Shown: piece after piece, positions 1-8,489 of the stretch | Layout: each line of letters begins with the position of its first letter | Position numbering within the stretch: the first letter of the stretch is position 1 | NCBI RefSeq assembly: GCF_047974105.1 | Contig: NZ_JBHYRS010000008.1 | Location: 39,383-103,382 of the forward strand | Reading direction: 5' to 3' | DNA length: 64,000 nucleotides | Source: Mitsuokella sp047974105 | GTDB taxonomy: Bacteria; Bacillota; Negativicutes; Selenomonadales; Selenomonadaceae | The notes under the pieces: model-generated | What the model was told of the DNA's origin: nothing | The model's database searches: none | What the model saw: the letters and a program-made list of their open reading frames with translations, nothing else | Position numbers and translations under genes: made by a program

Positions 1-287
1 GCATCAGCCTCTGAAAATTTATCAAATTGGACCAGCTGATCACGAATTTTATTCAGTGACATATGCATGGTAGTAGCATAGCTGTATGCCTTCTTGACTG
101 CGTTCTTTTGATCCGCAGTAGCGTTAGGATCAACTTTAGGCGCTCCTTTTTTAGCTTGTGACTGCTCTGCCGATGCTGCTGATGACGACGTAGATGAATT
201 AGAAGACGACTGCCCATTATTACTGCCACAGGCAGCAATGGCAAAAGCAAAAATTAGTGCCATAAAAATGGATAGAACTTTTCTCAT
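1..287 (-). CDS. Ltp-family surface lipoprotein, cut by the window edge
   Basis: Only the first 95 or so codons are present; the C-terminus lies beyond base 1. The protein starts with a lipoprotein signal (basic MRK, hydrophobic core, then AIAACG with Cys20 as the lipidated residue), followed by a Ser/Ala-rich linker. After that comes a segment with a KAYSYA..MHMS..KIRDQL..FDKFSEADA pattern, which matches the helical repeat of the host-cell-surface-exposed lipoprotein family (Ltp, Pfam PF07553). AGAAGG stands 7-8 bases before the ATG. Some family members on phages block superinfection, others are ordinary surface proteins; which applies here cannot be told. Confidence 0.75.
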   Translation of the reverse strand, partial: MRKVLSIFMALIFAFAIAACGSNNGQSSSNSSTSSSAASAEQSQAKKGAPKVDPNATADQKNAVKKAYSYATTMHMSLNKIRDQLVQFDKFSEAD

Positions 288-730
288 AGGGATACCTTCT
301 TTCTTATAAATAGATTTTTCGTTTAACTCTAATATATATTTCTATATTCATTAAAATATTCCTTCTTTTATGAGTTTATTTTAAATTTTGAATTTTCATT
401 ATAAATCACTTGCATCAATTAATATATACATCTAAAAGATAGTTATTCATGTATTCATTAAGTAAAACAAGTATTCAAAAAGGTGTACCTTATTGAATAC
501 CTGTATTTTTTATGATTTTATGTTCGTAAATATTACAAATTTAATTTATGAATATGTTCGTTTAATATTATACTTTATCGAACACAAATTAGCATAGGAA
601 CTTGGGTATGAAAGAGTTTTTTAGAATAAAGTCTTTATATATGATATAAAAATCATAAATATAGAATAAATTCCATATTTATGATATAATACGGATAAAT
701 ATGGATTTATTTTCATAATGGAGTGAAATC
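288..730. other. AT-rich intergenic region between divergent genes
   Basis: This 440-base stretch is very AT-rich and has no convincing reading frame. It must hold the promoter of the leftward lipoprotein gene and, at its right end, the palindromic promoter of the ATPase gene. Nothing else is recognised. Confidence 0.5.
652..690 (+). promoter_or_regulatory. Inverted repeat overlapping the promoter of the DUF4143 ATPase gene
   Basis: ATCATAAATAT (652-662) and its exact complement ATATTTATGAT (675-685) form an 11-bp inverted repeat with a 12-base spacer. The right arm runs into a consensus -10 box TATAAT (685-690), about 40 bases before the start codon. This is the geometry of an operator that blocks or positions RNA polymerase. 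Confidence 0.55.
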
Positions 731-1942
731 ATGAAATTGTTAGAACGAAAAGAATATATGTCGTTTTTACAGCGTCACAAAGACAGACACATCATCAAGG
801 TCGTTTCTGGTGTCAGACGCTGCGGAAAATCAAAGCTCTTCGAGCTGTTTCAGAATGATCTTTTGGAGCAGGGCGTTTCGAAAGAGAATATCATTAGCAT
901 CAATTTCGAAGATCTGGCATTTGAAGACCTGCAGGAATATCATGCGCTTTATCAATATGTTACGGCGCACATGCAGCCTACGGGGATGAACTACATTTTT
1001 TTGGATGAAATCCAGCATGTGCCTCACTTTGAAAAAGCCGTGGACAGTCTGTTCATTAAGGACAATACGGATGTCTATATTACCGGCTCCAATGCCTACT
1101 TCATGTCCGGAGAGTTGGCAACCTTGCTTTCTGGCCGCTATGTGGAGCTGAAAATGCTGCCGCTGTCGTTCAAGGAATATTATGAGGCCAGCAATTTGTC
1201 AGCGAATCACACGCTGCGGGAAATCTATGAGCGTTATATCACAGAAAGTTCTTTTCCATATACCTTACAGCTCGAGGGCCGTCAGCAGGATATTCATGAA
1301 TATTTGACAGGACTTTATAATACCGTCCTTCTGAAGGATGTCATAGGCCGCTTGCATATCAGTGATGTAAAGATGCTCGAGAGCATCGTAAAGTACCTGT
1401 TTGCCAATGTTGGCAGCTTGCTGTCCATCCGCAAGATTGCGGCTTCTATGACCAGTGCCGGACGAAAGATTGACAGCAAGACAGTCGAGAAATACCTGAC
1501 TGGCCTGCAGGACAGCCTGCTCGTCTATCAGGCAGACCGCTTTGATATCAGGGGCAAGGAACTCTTGAAAATTAACCCGAAGTACTATGTCGTCGATGCA
1601 GCACTGCGCTATCTAAAAGTCGGCAGGCACGGGCAGGATACCGGACATATCCTGGAAAATACCGTTTATCTGGAACTTTTACGCCGCGGCTATGAAGTAT
1701 ATGTAGGCTCCATGACAGGTGGTGAAGTCGATTTTGTTACCAAAAATGAACAAGGCCTTGCTTATTATCAGATTTCGGAATCGACATTGCAGCCAGAAGT
1801 GATGGAGAGGGAATTAAAGCCTCTGCAGCGGATCCGGGACAACTATCCGAAATTTTTGCTCACCCTTGATGAAATCGAGTCTGCGGCTGACTATAACGGC
1901 ATTTGCAAACAAAATGTTCTGCAATGGTTATTGGACAAATGA
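731..1942 (+). CDS. AAA ATPase with C-terminal DUF4143 domain
   Basis: A 403-residue protein with a Walker A motif GVRRCGKS (residues 27-34), a Walker B-like strand YIFLDEIQ near residue 90, and a C-terminal half with the GGEVDFV signature seen in DUF4143, which has a nuclease-like fold. Such proteins are common in anaerobes and archaea, often in variable regions. A defence or mobile-element role is often proposed but not established. GGAGTGAAATC precedes the ATG. The gene stands alone behind a palindromic promoter; the second AAA ATPase of this window (14840-16228) has the same kind of promoter. Confidence 0.85.
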   Translation: MKLLERKEYMSFLQRHKDRHIIKVVSGVRRCGKSKLFELFQNDLLEQGVSKENIISINFEDLAFEDLQEYHALYQYVTAHMQPTGMNYIFLDEIQHVPHFEKAVDSLFIKDNTDVYITGSNAYFMSGELATLLSGRYVELKMLPLSFKEYYEASNLSANHTLREIYERYITESSFPYTLQLEGRQQDIHEYLTGLYNTVLLKDVIGRLHISDVKMLESIVKYLFANVGSLLSIRKIAASMTSAGRKIDSKTVEKYLTGLQDSLLVYQADRFDIRGKELLKINPKYYVVDAALRYLKVGRHGQDTGHILENTVYLELLRRGYEVYVGSMTGGEVDFVTKNEQGLAYYQISESTLQPEVMERELKPLQRIRDNYPKFLLTLDEIESAADYNGICKQNVLQWLLDK

Positions 1943-2070
1943 GACTGTTTTTCAAGGCCTCAATTTTTATCCTATATCGGATGCTTCGCCGTTCATGTTA
2001 TCCTTATGCTATACTGAAAGCATCCAAGTAAATAAGTAAACATTGATTAGGTGCAAGCTAGGAGAATGCT

Positions 2071-2715
2071 ATGCAAGTCATTGATTTAACCCATACGATA
2101 CGAGAGAATATGCCTGTATATCCCGGAACGGACCCTCCTGCATTGCTGACAGCCAATACTTATGAAAGAAACGGCTTCAAGGAAACACTGATTAAGATGT
2201 ATTCTCATACTGGCACGCACATGGACCCGCCGGCTCATCTGTTTGCCGGAAGAACGACCTTGGACCAGTTCCCGGCAGAGCAGTTTATCGGCAAAGCCAT
2301 CGTCATCGACTGCCGCGACCTGCAGGAAGGGCAGTCGATCACCATGAACTGCATCAAAAATGCCGGCGATCAGGCAAATCAGGCAGACTTTCTGCTTTTC
2401 AACCTTGGCTGGGACAAACGCTGGGGGACTGAGGCCTATTTTGGCGATTATCCTTGTATTGACGACGAAGTCATGGATTATATCCTGCAGGGCGACTATA
2501 AAGGGATTGGCTTCGATGTGATTGGGCTCGATCCGATTGCCGACGAGAATTTAACGAGGCATAAAAAGCTGTTCCGCGAAAAGAATATCGTGAACATCGA
2601 GAACCTGAAGAATCTCGACTTGTGCGGCAGGGACCTTTTCTGGTTCAGCTGCTTTCCTTTGAAAATCGACGACTGCGATGGTGCTCCCATCCGTGCTGTC
2701 GCATGGTTCGCATAA
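2071..2715 (+). CDS. Cyclase-family metal-dependent hydrolase (kynurenine formamidase-like)
   Basis: A 214-residue protein of the cyclase family (PF04199), which includes bacterial kynurenine formamidase and isatin hydrolase. The metal-binding signature HTGTHMDPPAH is intact (His46, His50, Asp52, His56). The N-terminal strand VIDLTHTIRENMPVYPG is typical. The natural substrate is unknown; hydrolysis of an amide or cyclic amide is the family reaction. AGGAGAATGCT gives the ribosome binding site. A second, more divergent member lies 3 kb downstream on the other side of the inserted IStron. Confidence 0.85.
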   Translation: MQVIDLTHTIRENMPVYPGTDPPALLTANTYERNGFKETLIKMYSHTGTHMDPPAHLFAGRTTLDQFPAEQFIGKAIVIDCRDLQEGQSITMNCIKNAGDQANQADFLLFNLGWDKRWGTEAYFGDYPCIDDEVMDYILQGDYKGIGFDVIGLDPIADENLTRHKKLFREKNIVNIENLKNLDLCGRDLFWFSCFPLKIDDCDGAPIRAVAWFA

Positions 2716-2790
2716 AAATAGCAGCTGCATCAATAAATGATAGCAACTGCCATTATCTTCCATTTGGTTACGAAAGAGGTATCATTTGTC

Positions 2791-2976
2791 TTATGCACTC
2801 TTTCCGTTCATGAGTTCCATTACCTTCTGCATAAGTGCATCAACTTCCTCTTCCGAAAGCCCCAAGTATAACATTATTTTTTCTTTTGGTTCCCCATTTT
2901 TTATCATGATACGCGCGGAAGCCACAGCTTTATTATGTTCGCCGCGTTTCTCAACGCCCTCACTCAGATTGCACAT
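2791..2976 (-). pseudogene. C-terminal remnant of an Rpn/PD-(D/E)XK transposase-like nuclease
   Basis: The 61-residue frame starts with MCNLSEGVEKRG and continues into a region rich in Lys, Glu and Ile. This is typical of the end of Rpn-family (recombination-promoting nuclease / putative transposase) proteins. The frame stays open for about 12 codons upstream of the Met (...HLTKGVDE-MCNL...) and stops near base 3012, just where the IStron begins, so the catalytic N-terminal part is missing. GAAGGGGG stands before the ATG, so a short peptide could still be made. Most likely a decayed gene. Confidence 0.5.
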
Positions 2977-3029
2977 TTCATCGACCCCCTTCGTTAGATG
3001 CGGCGTGACCGATTAACTTCGCGCCGCAA

Positions 3030-3530
3030 GCCCTTAGCTTAAGCTATAGGGATAGGCGCGTAACGCAATCAATCAGCACGTAGAGTAATCTGCGTGTAGA
3101 GCCGTGCCAAGACATGGACAGGACAGCATCTGAATTGCTGGAATCCCCTAAAGCCAAGAGAACGACAACGCAGCCCTGAAAGAAAGGCCAACGTGAACGT
3201 GGCGAAAGTAGAAAGAATCACTTGGATGGTGCAAGGTCAAATCCTAAACACCGAATCGCACAATGGGCAATCAGCAGCTAAGCTCCGAACAGGAGAAAGT
3301 TCAACGACTATTCCTCCCGAGGGAAGTAGGGGCAAGCGCCCCGAAGTGGATGAGACCCTACTGCGTGCAGCGCAGAGGAACAAGATATAGTCTGTGCTTG
3401 CAGGAGACTGCAAGAAGTTCATAAGAGAACTGTATCGGGAGCAGCGCCCCGATATGAACGACAAACTCCCAATCGCATGGCTGAAAAGCCAGAGGGTTCC
3501 CTTAAAATTTCATACCTGAAATCCGTTTTA
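3030..3530 (+). ncRNA. Group I intron catalytic core (5' part of the IStron)
   Basis: The segment holds the conserved core elements in order. A Q-like GGGCAATCAGCAGCTAAG (about 3265-3282) is followed by GTTCAACGACTAT (R, to 3311) and AAGATATAGTC (S, about 3382-3392). GACTAT at 3306-3311 and ATAGTC at 3387-3392 are exact complements and form P7, the guanosine-binding helix. No protein is likely here. The 3' splice site should lie at the far right end of the element, after tnpB, so the intron would span the whole IStron. Confidence 0.75.
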
Positions 3531-3604
3531 CAGCAGCCTTTGGCAGCTGCCCTCGAAAAAGCATTCTGCTATAATGAAGGGAGAAACCAAAGGAGGCTGC
3601 ATCT

Positions 3605-5092
3605 ATGGCAAGCAAAGCATCTGCACCGCATTTCGTGCTGAAATTCAAACTGAAGACCGAGCCGTGGCAGGAAGATGTCATGGATAAGCGCTTTGAAGCC
3701 GGCAGGCAGATCTATAATGCCTTGGCAAACGTCAGCCTCAAACACTGGAACGAACTCAAGAAGACGAAGAAATATCGTGCCTTGCTCGATTCCCTGAATC
3801 ACGATAAAGCACACGATAAGCCAGTCTGGGCCGAGATCAACCGTCTGAGATGCGAAGCAGGACTTACGGAGTACGGCCTTTCCAAGATGATCACGCCAAT
3901 CCGTAAACACTTCGAGAAGCATATCGGCGCACACCTCGCGCAGAAGCTTTCCCTGAGCGTATGGCGCTCCTTCGAGAAACTGTTCAAAGGAGAGAGCAAG
4001 GCCATCCATTTCAAGAAATACGGCCAGCTCAATTCCCTTGAAGGCAAGACCAATACCACGGGAATCCTCTTCAAGCCAGAACGCAGGGAATGCATCTGGT
4101 CGAATCTCAGGATGCCCGTACTGGTCGATGAAAAGAATCCCTATGAGATGGAAGCCTTGAAGATGCCCATTGCCTATTGCCGAATCCTTCGGGAATCTGT
4201 CCGAGGGAAAAGAAAGTACTACCTGCAGGTCGTATTCAAAGGCAGGAAACCAGCCAAACGGCACAAGTCCGATGGCACTTTCGTTCATCTGCTCGGCAAG
4301 GGCGACGTCGGCATCGACATCGGCACATCCACCATTGCGTATGCCTCAGAAAAGGAAGTCCGCATCGAGGAGCTGGCAGACAAGGCACAAGGTTACGAGC
4401 GTGAACGGCATCGCCTCCTGCGAAAACTGGACCGAAGCCGCAGGGCAACCAATCCCGACCAGTTCCATGAAGACGGGACAGCAGTCCGGCACGCGAAAGG
4501 AAACCGTCCGATATGGCACCGCAGCAAGCGTTATGAAAAGGTTCTTGCAAGACTCAAAGAGACTTACCGCAAGCAGCGGGAAGTCCGCAAGCTCCAGCAT
4601 GAGCTCCTAGCAAACCACCTGCTCACGCTCGGCGATACCTTCTATGTCGAAGACATGAACTTCAAAGCCCTGCAAAGGCGCTCCGCCAAGACCGAGAAGA
4701 ACGAGAAGGGCAGGTTCAAGCGAAAGAAACGCTTCGGCAAATCCCTAGCGAATCGGGCACCAGCCATGCTTCTCAGTATTCTCAACCGCAAGCTCCAAGA
4801 ATTTGGACGCACCCTCATCAAGATTGATACGCGGGAAGCCAGAGCTTCCCAGTTCAACCACGTTGAAGGAACGTACAAAAAGAAGAAGCTGTCCCAGAGA
4901 TGGAACCTCATTGCTGGATTGAAAATCCAGCGGGACATGTACAGCGCGTTCCTGATTCAGAACGTCAATCCCGATTTAAAAACCTTCGACTTAGAGAAAT
5001 GCAACCGCAGATTCCCTGATTTCATCCAGATGCACAACGCAGAAGTAACCCGCCTGCTCGGAAACCATAACCTGAGCAGTATTGGAATATAA
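3605..5092 (+). CDS. tnpB: TnpB, RNA-guided nuclease of the IStron
   Basis: A 495-residue TnpB. The RuvC-like fold shows VGIDIGTSTIAYAS (first catalytic Asp), FYVEDMNFKAL (Glu) and QRDMYSAFL (last Asp). The segment that usually carries the CxxC...CxxC zinc finger instead reads ASQFNHVEGTYKKKKLSQRW, with no cysteines, so the zinc ribbon is lost or replaced. TnpB proteins use an RNA copied from the right end of the element to cut DNA next to a short motif, which favours keeping the transposon. AAAGGAGGC precedes the start. The gene lies entirely inside the predicted intron. Confidence 0.9.
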   Translation: MASKASAPHFVLKFKLKTEPWQEDVMDKRFEAGRQIYNALANVSLKHWNELKKTKKYRALLDSLNHDKAHDKPVWAEINRLRCEAGLTEYGLSKMITPIRKHFEKHIGAHLAQKLSLSVWRSFEKLFKGESKAIHFKKYGQLNSLEGKTNTTGILFKPERRECIWSNLRMPVLVDEKNPYEMEALKMPIAYCRILRESVRGKRKYYLQVVFKGRKPAKRHKSDGTFVHLLGKGDVGIDIGTSTIAYASEKEVRIEELADKAQGYERERHRLLRKLDRSRRATNPDQFHEDGTAVRHAKGNRPIWHRSKRYEKVLARLKETYRKQREVRKLQHELLANHLLTLGDTFYVEDMNFKALQRRSAKTEKNEKGRFKRKKRFGKSLANRAPAMLLSILNRKLQEFGRTLIKIDTREARASQFNHVEGTYKKKKLSQRWNLIAGLKIQRDMYSAFLIQNVNPDLKTFDLEKCNRRFPDFIQMHNAEVTRLLGNHNLSSIGI

Positions 5093-5094
5093 AA

Positions 5095-5267
5095 CAGATT
5101 TCAGGTATCCGGTCTTGAAACGGGCCGGACAGACGCTAATGCGTTCAATGGAACGCTTGTCTGTGAAATTTTTGAGGAAGCATAGCCAGTCCGATATCCT
5201 TTCGAGGATATTGGGAAGTTATGTACGTACTCAAGAACCCCCTCGCTTTAGCCATGGGGAGTTTCAG
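5095..5267 (+). ncRNA. Likely TnpB guide RNA (omega/re-RNA) scaffold at the right end
   Basis: In IS605-type elements the guide-RNA scaffold covers the end of tnpB and the right end, and the guide is the flanking DNA. Here the 170 bases after the tnpB stop end in a hairpin (ACCCCC...GGGGAGT, 5236-5262). The guide would then begin around 5268, inside the neighbouring gene. This is inferred from position and hairpin only; the same bases should also contain the 3' splice site of the intron. Confidence 0.4.
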
Positions 5268-5805
5268 GGCGTGCGACTGCTGCATCTATCTGGCACGTTA
5301 CCATGGCATGATGGAGCTGTACCCATATGATGCCAATCATGTGACCAAGGCCGATTACATCCGCTTTGCAGAGCAGGATATGCAGCCGTATCTCTATCCG
5401 CGGCCTACAGGTATCGACAAACTTGAAACGTATATTGATGGTTTTTCCGGCTATCTGCAGGAGCGGGGAAATACGATCCTGCATCTGCAGCCGTGGCCGG
5501 GGAAAGAATCTCTCGAAGATACAAAGGCTATCATTTGTCAGCAGATTGACAAGGGCATGCCGATTCCCTGCCTGACTCTTCGCCACAAAAATCCATTGAT
5601 GGAGCCGTATGTCTGGCATTGGTATTTGCTGACGGGGTATCAGAACTTCGGCGATGTTTTTCTGGTCAAAGTCGTCACCTACGGTCAATGGCAGTGGCTG
5701 GATTTGTCGGTCCTGTGGGACACGGGCTATTCGCGTAAAGGCGGACTGATTCTCTTCGACAAAGTATCCCAAGGTATTACCAATCGGACTGACAGGGTGA
5801 AATGA
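5266..5805 (+). pseudogene. C39/papain-like fold protein, N-terminus missing at the IStron junction
   Basis: The frame is open from inside the IStron right end to 5805 (about 178 residues after the junction). The sequence begins abruptly with ACDCCIYLARYHGMMELYPY and later has MEPYVWHWYLLTGY and VVTYGQWQWLDLS. A Cys-rich start followed by a WHW motif resembles C39-like or papain-fold proteins, but family assignment is weak. The codons before the junction are IStron sequence, and no matching 5' part is seen to the left of the element. The gene therefore seems to have lost its beginning. Even perfect splicing of the intron would not obviously restore it. Confidence 0.45.
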
Positions 5806-5839
5806 AGTAATTTTATATTTATGGAAGGGTTATGAGCAT

Positions 5840-6406
5840 ATGAAGATTGATATTACCTTGGAAATAACCCCAGAACTAGTCGATGATGCACGAAGAAGTC
5901 TTCATAAATTCAACATGGAACATTTCGGCACGCATATTGATGTGATGGACAAGGCCTTCCCGCTTGAGTATGTGGAGCGGCAGGGCATATTTTTTGATAT
6001 CAGCGATATTCGGGACCGGGAAGTGACGACTTCCGATATCGACCTTGATAAAGTGAAGGCCGATATGTTTGTCGGGTTCTATTCCGGCTTCATCGAGGCA
6101 AAGGGATATGGGACAAAAGCTTACCTCGGTACGCATCCCTGCTTGTCAAAAGAGCTGATTGATGCCCTGCTGAGCAAAAAAATCTCCCTTATCGGCGTGG
6201 ATTTTTCCGGCGTGCGCAACGGCAAGGAACATAAGCCGACGGATCAGTACTGTGCGGACCGCGGTGTCTTCATCGTGGAAAATCTCTGCAGCTTGAGAGA
6301 TGTGGTCAAGGCCGGCGGACAGGGCAGGGTCAGCACGTATCCGGTCCGTTATGCGGATATGACGGGACTGCCCTGCCGGGTGGTCGTCGATATAGCCGAT
6401 ATATAG
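5840..6406 (+). CDS. Cyclase-family protein, second member
   Basis: A 188-residue relative of the cyclase/kynurenine-formamidase family. HFGTHIDVMDKAF keeps His28, His32 and Asp34, but the position of the fourth ligand (His56 in the paralogue at 2071-2715) is a Lys. It may bind metal differently or use another substrate. It is preceded by GGAAGGG and followed 21 bases later by the DNA polymerase gene. The similarity to the upstream paralogue is limited to the fold motifs, so these are distant relatives rather than a recent duplication. Confidence 0.7.
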   Translation: MKIDITLEITPELVDDARRSLHKFNMEHFGTHIDVMDKAFPLEYVERQGIFFDISDIRDREVTTSDIDLDKVKADMFVGFYSGFIEAKGYGTKAYLGTHPCLSKELIDALLSKKISLIGVDFSGVRNGKEHKPTDQYCADRGVFIVENLCSLRDVVKAGGQGRVSTYPVRYADMTGLPCRVVVDIADI

Positions 6407-6427
6407 ATATATAAAGGAAGTGAACGC

Positions 6428-7948
6428 ATGCCTACGTATCTTGCCATCGATCTCAAATCGTTCTATGCGTCGGTGGAATGCCGTGAGCGGAATCTCAATC
6501 CTCTCACGACAAATCTCGTGGTCGCTGACCCGACACGCACCGCAAAGACCATCTGCCTTGCCGTATCGCCGTCTCTCAAGGCCTACGGCATTCCGGGGCG
6601 TGCGCGTCTTTTTGAGGTCATTCGCTGCGTGGAAGAGGTCAATCGCAGGCGCCGTTTCTTTGCACCGCGTCGGATGCTGACGGGCAAATCGTCAGATGCG
6701 GAGGAACTCGCTGCTCACAAGGATTTTGCCGTCGATTACATCGTCGCCCCGCCGCGCATGGCCCTTTACATGAAATACAGCACGCAGATTTACCAGATTT
6801 ATCTGCGCTACGTCGTGCCCGAGCTCATCCACGTCTATTCGATTGACGAGGTCTTCATCGATGTGACGAATTACTTGAAGTACCGGAACATCACGGCCCA
6901 TCAGCTGGCCCGCCAAATCATTCAGGACATCCTCGACGAAACGGGCATCACGGCCACGGCCGGCATCGGCACGAATCTGTATCTTGCTAAAATTGCCATG
7001 GATATCGTGGCCAAGCATATGCCGGCAGACAAAGACGGCGTACGCATCGCCGAGCTCGACGAGATGAGCTATCGCAAAAATCTCTGGCATCACGAGCCAT
7101 TGACGGATTTTTGGCGCGTCGGCAAGGGCTATGCCAAAAAGCTGCAGGAAGTCGGACTGCGCACCATGGGCGATATTGCCCGCTGTTCCCTCGGCCAAAA
7201 ATCGGACTATTATAATGAAGATTTACTTTACAAAATGTTCGGCGTCAATGCCGAACTCCTCATCGACCACGCCTGGGGCTGGGAGCCCTGCACGCTGGCC
7301 GATATCAAAGCCTATCAACCGGAAAATCACAGCCTCGGCTCGGGGCAGGTCCTGCAGGAGCCGTACACGCACGAAAAAGCCCGTCTCGTGACTTGGGAAA
7401 TGACGGACCAGCTCGTGCTCGACCTCGTGGCCAAGCAGCTCGTCGCCGACCAGCTCATCCTGACCGTCGGCTATGATATCGAAAATATGAAGAATCAAGC
7501 CGGCCACAAAGCCTATAGAGGCCCCGTCCACGTCGACCGCTACGGCCGTACCGTGCCGAAAGCTGCCCATGGCTCCATCAACCTCGGCAAATACACGTCC
7601 TCAAGCCGCCTGATGCTGGCGAAAATGATGGAACTCTTCGACAAGATCACCAATCCGGACCTGCTTGTGCGCCGCATTACGATTGTAGCCAACCATACCA
7701 TGCGGGAAGAAGATATCCCGAAAAAAGCACCGGCAGCTGAGGAAATGGACCTTTTCCGTGACTATCAGGCCGAGGCAAGGCAAAAAGAGCAGGAAGCAAA
7801 AGACGAGCAGCGTGAGAAAAAGATACAGAAAGCCATTTTGGCCATCAAGGACAAATACGGCAAGAACTCCCTGCTGCGTGCCGCCAACCTGCAGGAAGGC
7901 GCGACGATGATTCAGCGCAACGGGCAGATTGGAGGTCATAAGGCATGA
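6428..7948 (+). CDS. Y-family DNA polymerase (UmuC/UvrX-like)
   Basis: A 506-residue lesion-bypass polymerase. The first catalytic Asp is in YLAIDLKSFYASVE (Asp8) and the second pair in VYSIDEVFID (Asp140, Glu141). TAGIGTNLYLAKIA is the helix-hairpin-helix region, and the little-finger domain follows up to about residue 430. The last 80 residues are a Lys/Glu-rich helix. Plasmid and phage-borne enzymes of this UvrX/UmuC-like branch act in SOS-induced mutagenic repair. The stop codon overlaps the start of the next gene (ATGA), so the two are translationally coupled. No LexA box was identified. Confidence 0.9.
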   Translation: MPTYLAIDLKSFYASVECRERNLNPLTTNLVVADPTRTAKTICLAVSPSLKAYGIPGRARLFEVIRCVEEVNRRRRFFAPRRMLTGKSSDAEELAAHKDFAVDYIVAPPRMALYMKYSTQIYQIYLRYVVPELIHVYSIDEVFIDVTNYLKYRNITAHQLARQIIQDILDETGITATAGIGTNLYLAKIAMDIVAKHMPADKDGVRIAELDEMSYRKNLWHHEPLTDFWRVGKGYAKKLQEVGLRTMGDIARCSLGQKSDYYNEDLLYKMFGVNAELLIDHAWGWEPCTLADIKAYQPENHSLGSGQVLQEPYTHEKARLVTWEMTDQLVLDLVAKQLVADQLILTVGYDIENMKNQAGHKAYRGPVHVDRYGRTVPKAAHGSINLGKYTSSSRLMLAKMMELFDKITNPDLLVRRITIVANHTMREEDIPKKAPAAEEMDLFRDYQAEARQKEQEAKDEQREKKIQKAILAIKDKYGKNSLLRAANLQEGATMIQRNGQIGGHKA

Positions 7949-8361
7949 GCGAGCAGAGAAATTACGATGATATCATCAACCTGCCGCATCCCGTCTCCAA
8001 GCATCATCCGCAAATGCCGCGCGAAAAGCGAGCAGCCCAGTTTTCACCCTTTGCCGCTCTGACCGGCTACGACGATATCCTCGCCGAATCCACGCGGCCG
8101 CTCGTCCAGCGCATCGAGCTGTCCGACGATGAAAAAGAGCAGCTCGACCGCAGAATGCAGGAACTCATGGCAAGAATTCAGAAGCATCCGAAGGTCACAA
8201 TCACCTATTTTCAGCAGGATATGACGGCTGATGGCGGAACCTATATCACGGCCACCGGACGCCTGCAGAAAATCGACACCGTGAGGCATTGCCTGCTTCT
8301 GGAAGGAAGTCAATGGATTTGTCTGACCGATGTTTTATTTTTTAACAATTATAACTGTTAA
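7945..8361 (+). CDS. YolD-like protein, partner of the Y-family polymerase
   Basis: A 138-residue protein whose N-terminal part (LPHPVSKHHPQMPREKRAAQ, FSPFAALTGYDD) matches YolD-like proteins, which in Firmicutes are nearly always encoded beside a UmuC/UvrX polymerase and are thought to act like UmuD. The C-terminal half has a small beta-rich segment. Its ATG overlaps the polymerase stop by four bases. GGAGGTCATAAGGC inside the polymerase end serves as ribosome binding site. Confidence 0.8.
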   Translation: MSEQRNYDDIINLPHPVSKHHPQMPREKRAAQFSPFAALTGYDDILAESTRPLVQRIELSDDEKEQLDRRMQELMARIQKHPKVTITYFQQDMTADGGTYITATGRLQKIDTVRHCLLLEGSQWICLTDVLFFNNYNC

Positions 8362-8438
8362 ATTTATACATAATAAGAATTTTATCAGTTATAACCGATG
8401 AATGATACGCATAGAAAAAGGAGATGTTTTCAAAAATC

Positions 8439-8472
8439 TTGCCGCTCTACACTATGTACGCTATAATGTACG
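8439..8472 (+). promoter_or_regulatory. Promoter and operator of the yefM/yoeB pair
   Basis: TTGCCG (8439-8444), 17 bases, then TATAAT (8462-8467). Two TGTACG hexamers (8455-8460 and 8467-8472) flank and overlap the -10 box. YefM antitoxins are known to bind TGTACA cores at this position, so this fits autoregulation by the toxin-antitoxin complex. Confidence 0.65.
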
Positions 8473-8489
8473 TATAGGGAGGGGATATT

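Larger units (their letters stand above)
3017..5268 (+). mobile_element. IStron: group I intron fused to an IS605-type element with tnpB
   Basis: The left part carries a recognisable group I intron core and the right part a tnpB gene, followed by an IS200/IS605-style right-end hairpin (ACCCCCTCGCTTTAGCCATG then GGGGAG, about 5236-5262). Near the left end CCCTTAGCTTAAGCTATAGGG (3031-3051) forms the subterminal hairpin expected there. No tnpA (Y1 transposase) is present, so movement would need a transposase in trans. Exact ends were not determined; 3017 and 5268 are estimates. Chimeric elements of this build (IStrons, first known from Clostridioides difficile) splice themselves out of transcripts. 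Confidence 0.75.

Noticed and set aside
2786..3016. Possible 5' exon of the IStron host gene on the plus strand
   Set aside because: The frame is antisense to the Rpn-type remnant and ends in a stop codon at 3014-3016, right at the estimated element border.
3193..3390. Small protein inside the left part of the IStron
   Set aside because: The sequence has intron core helices; the peptide is of random composition and lacks a ribosome site.
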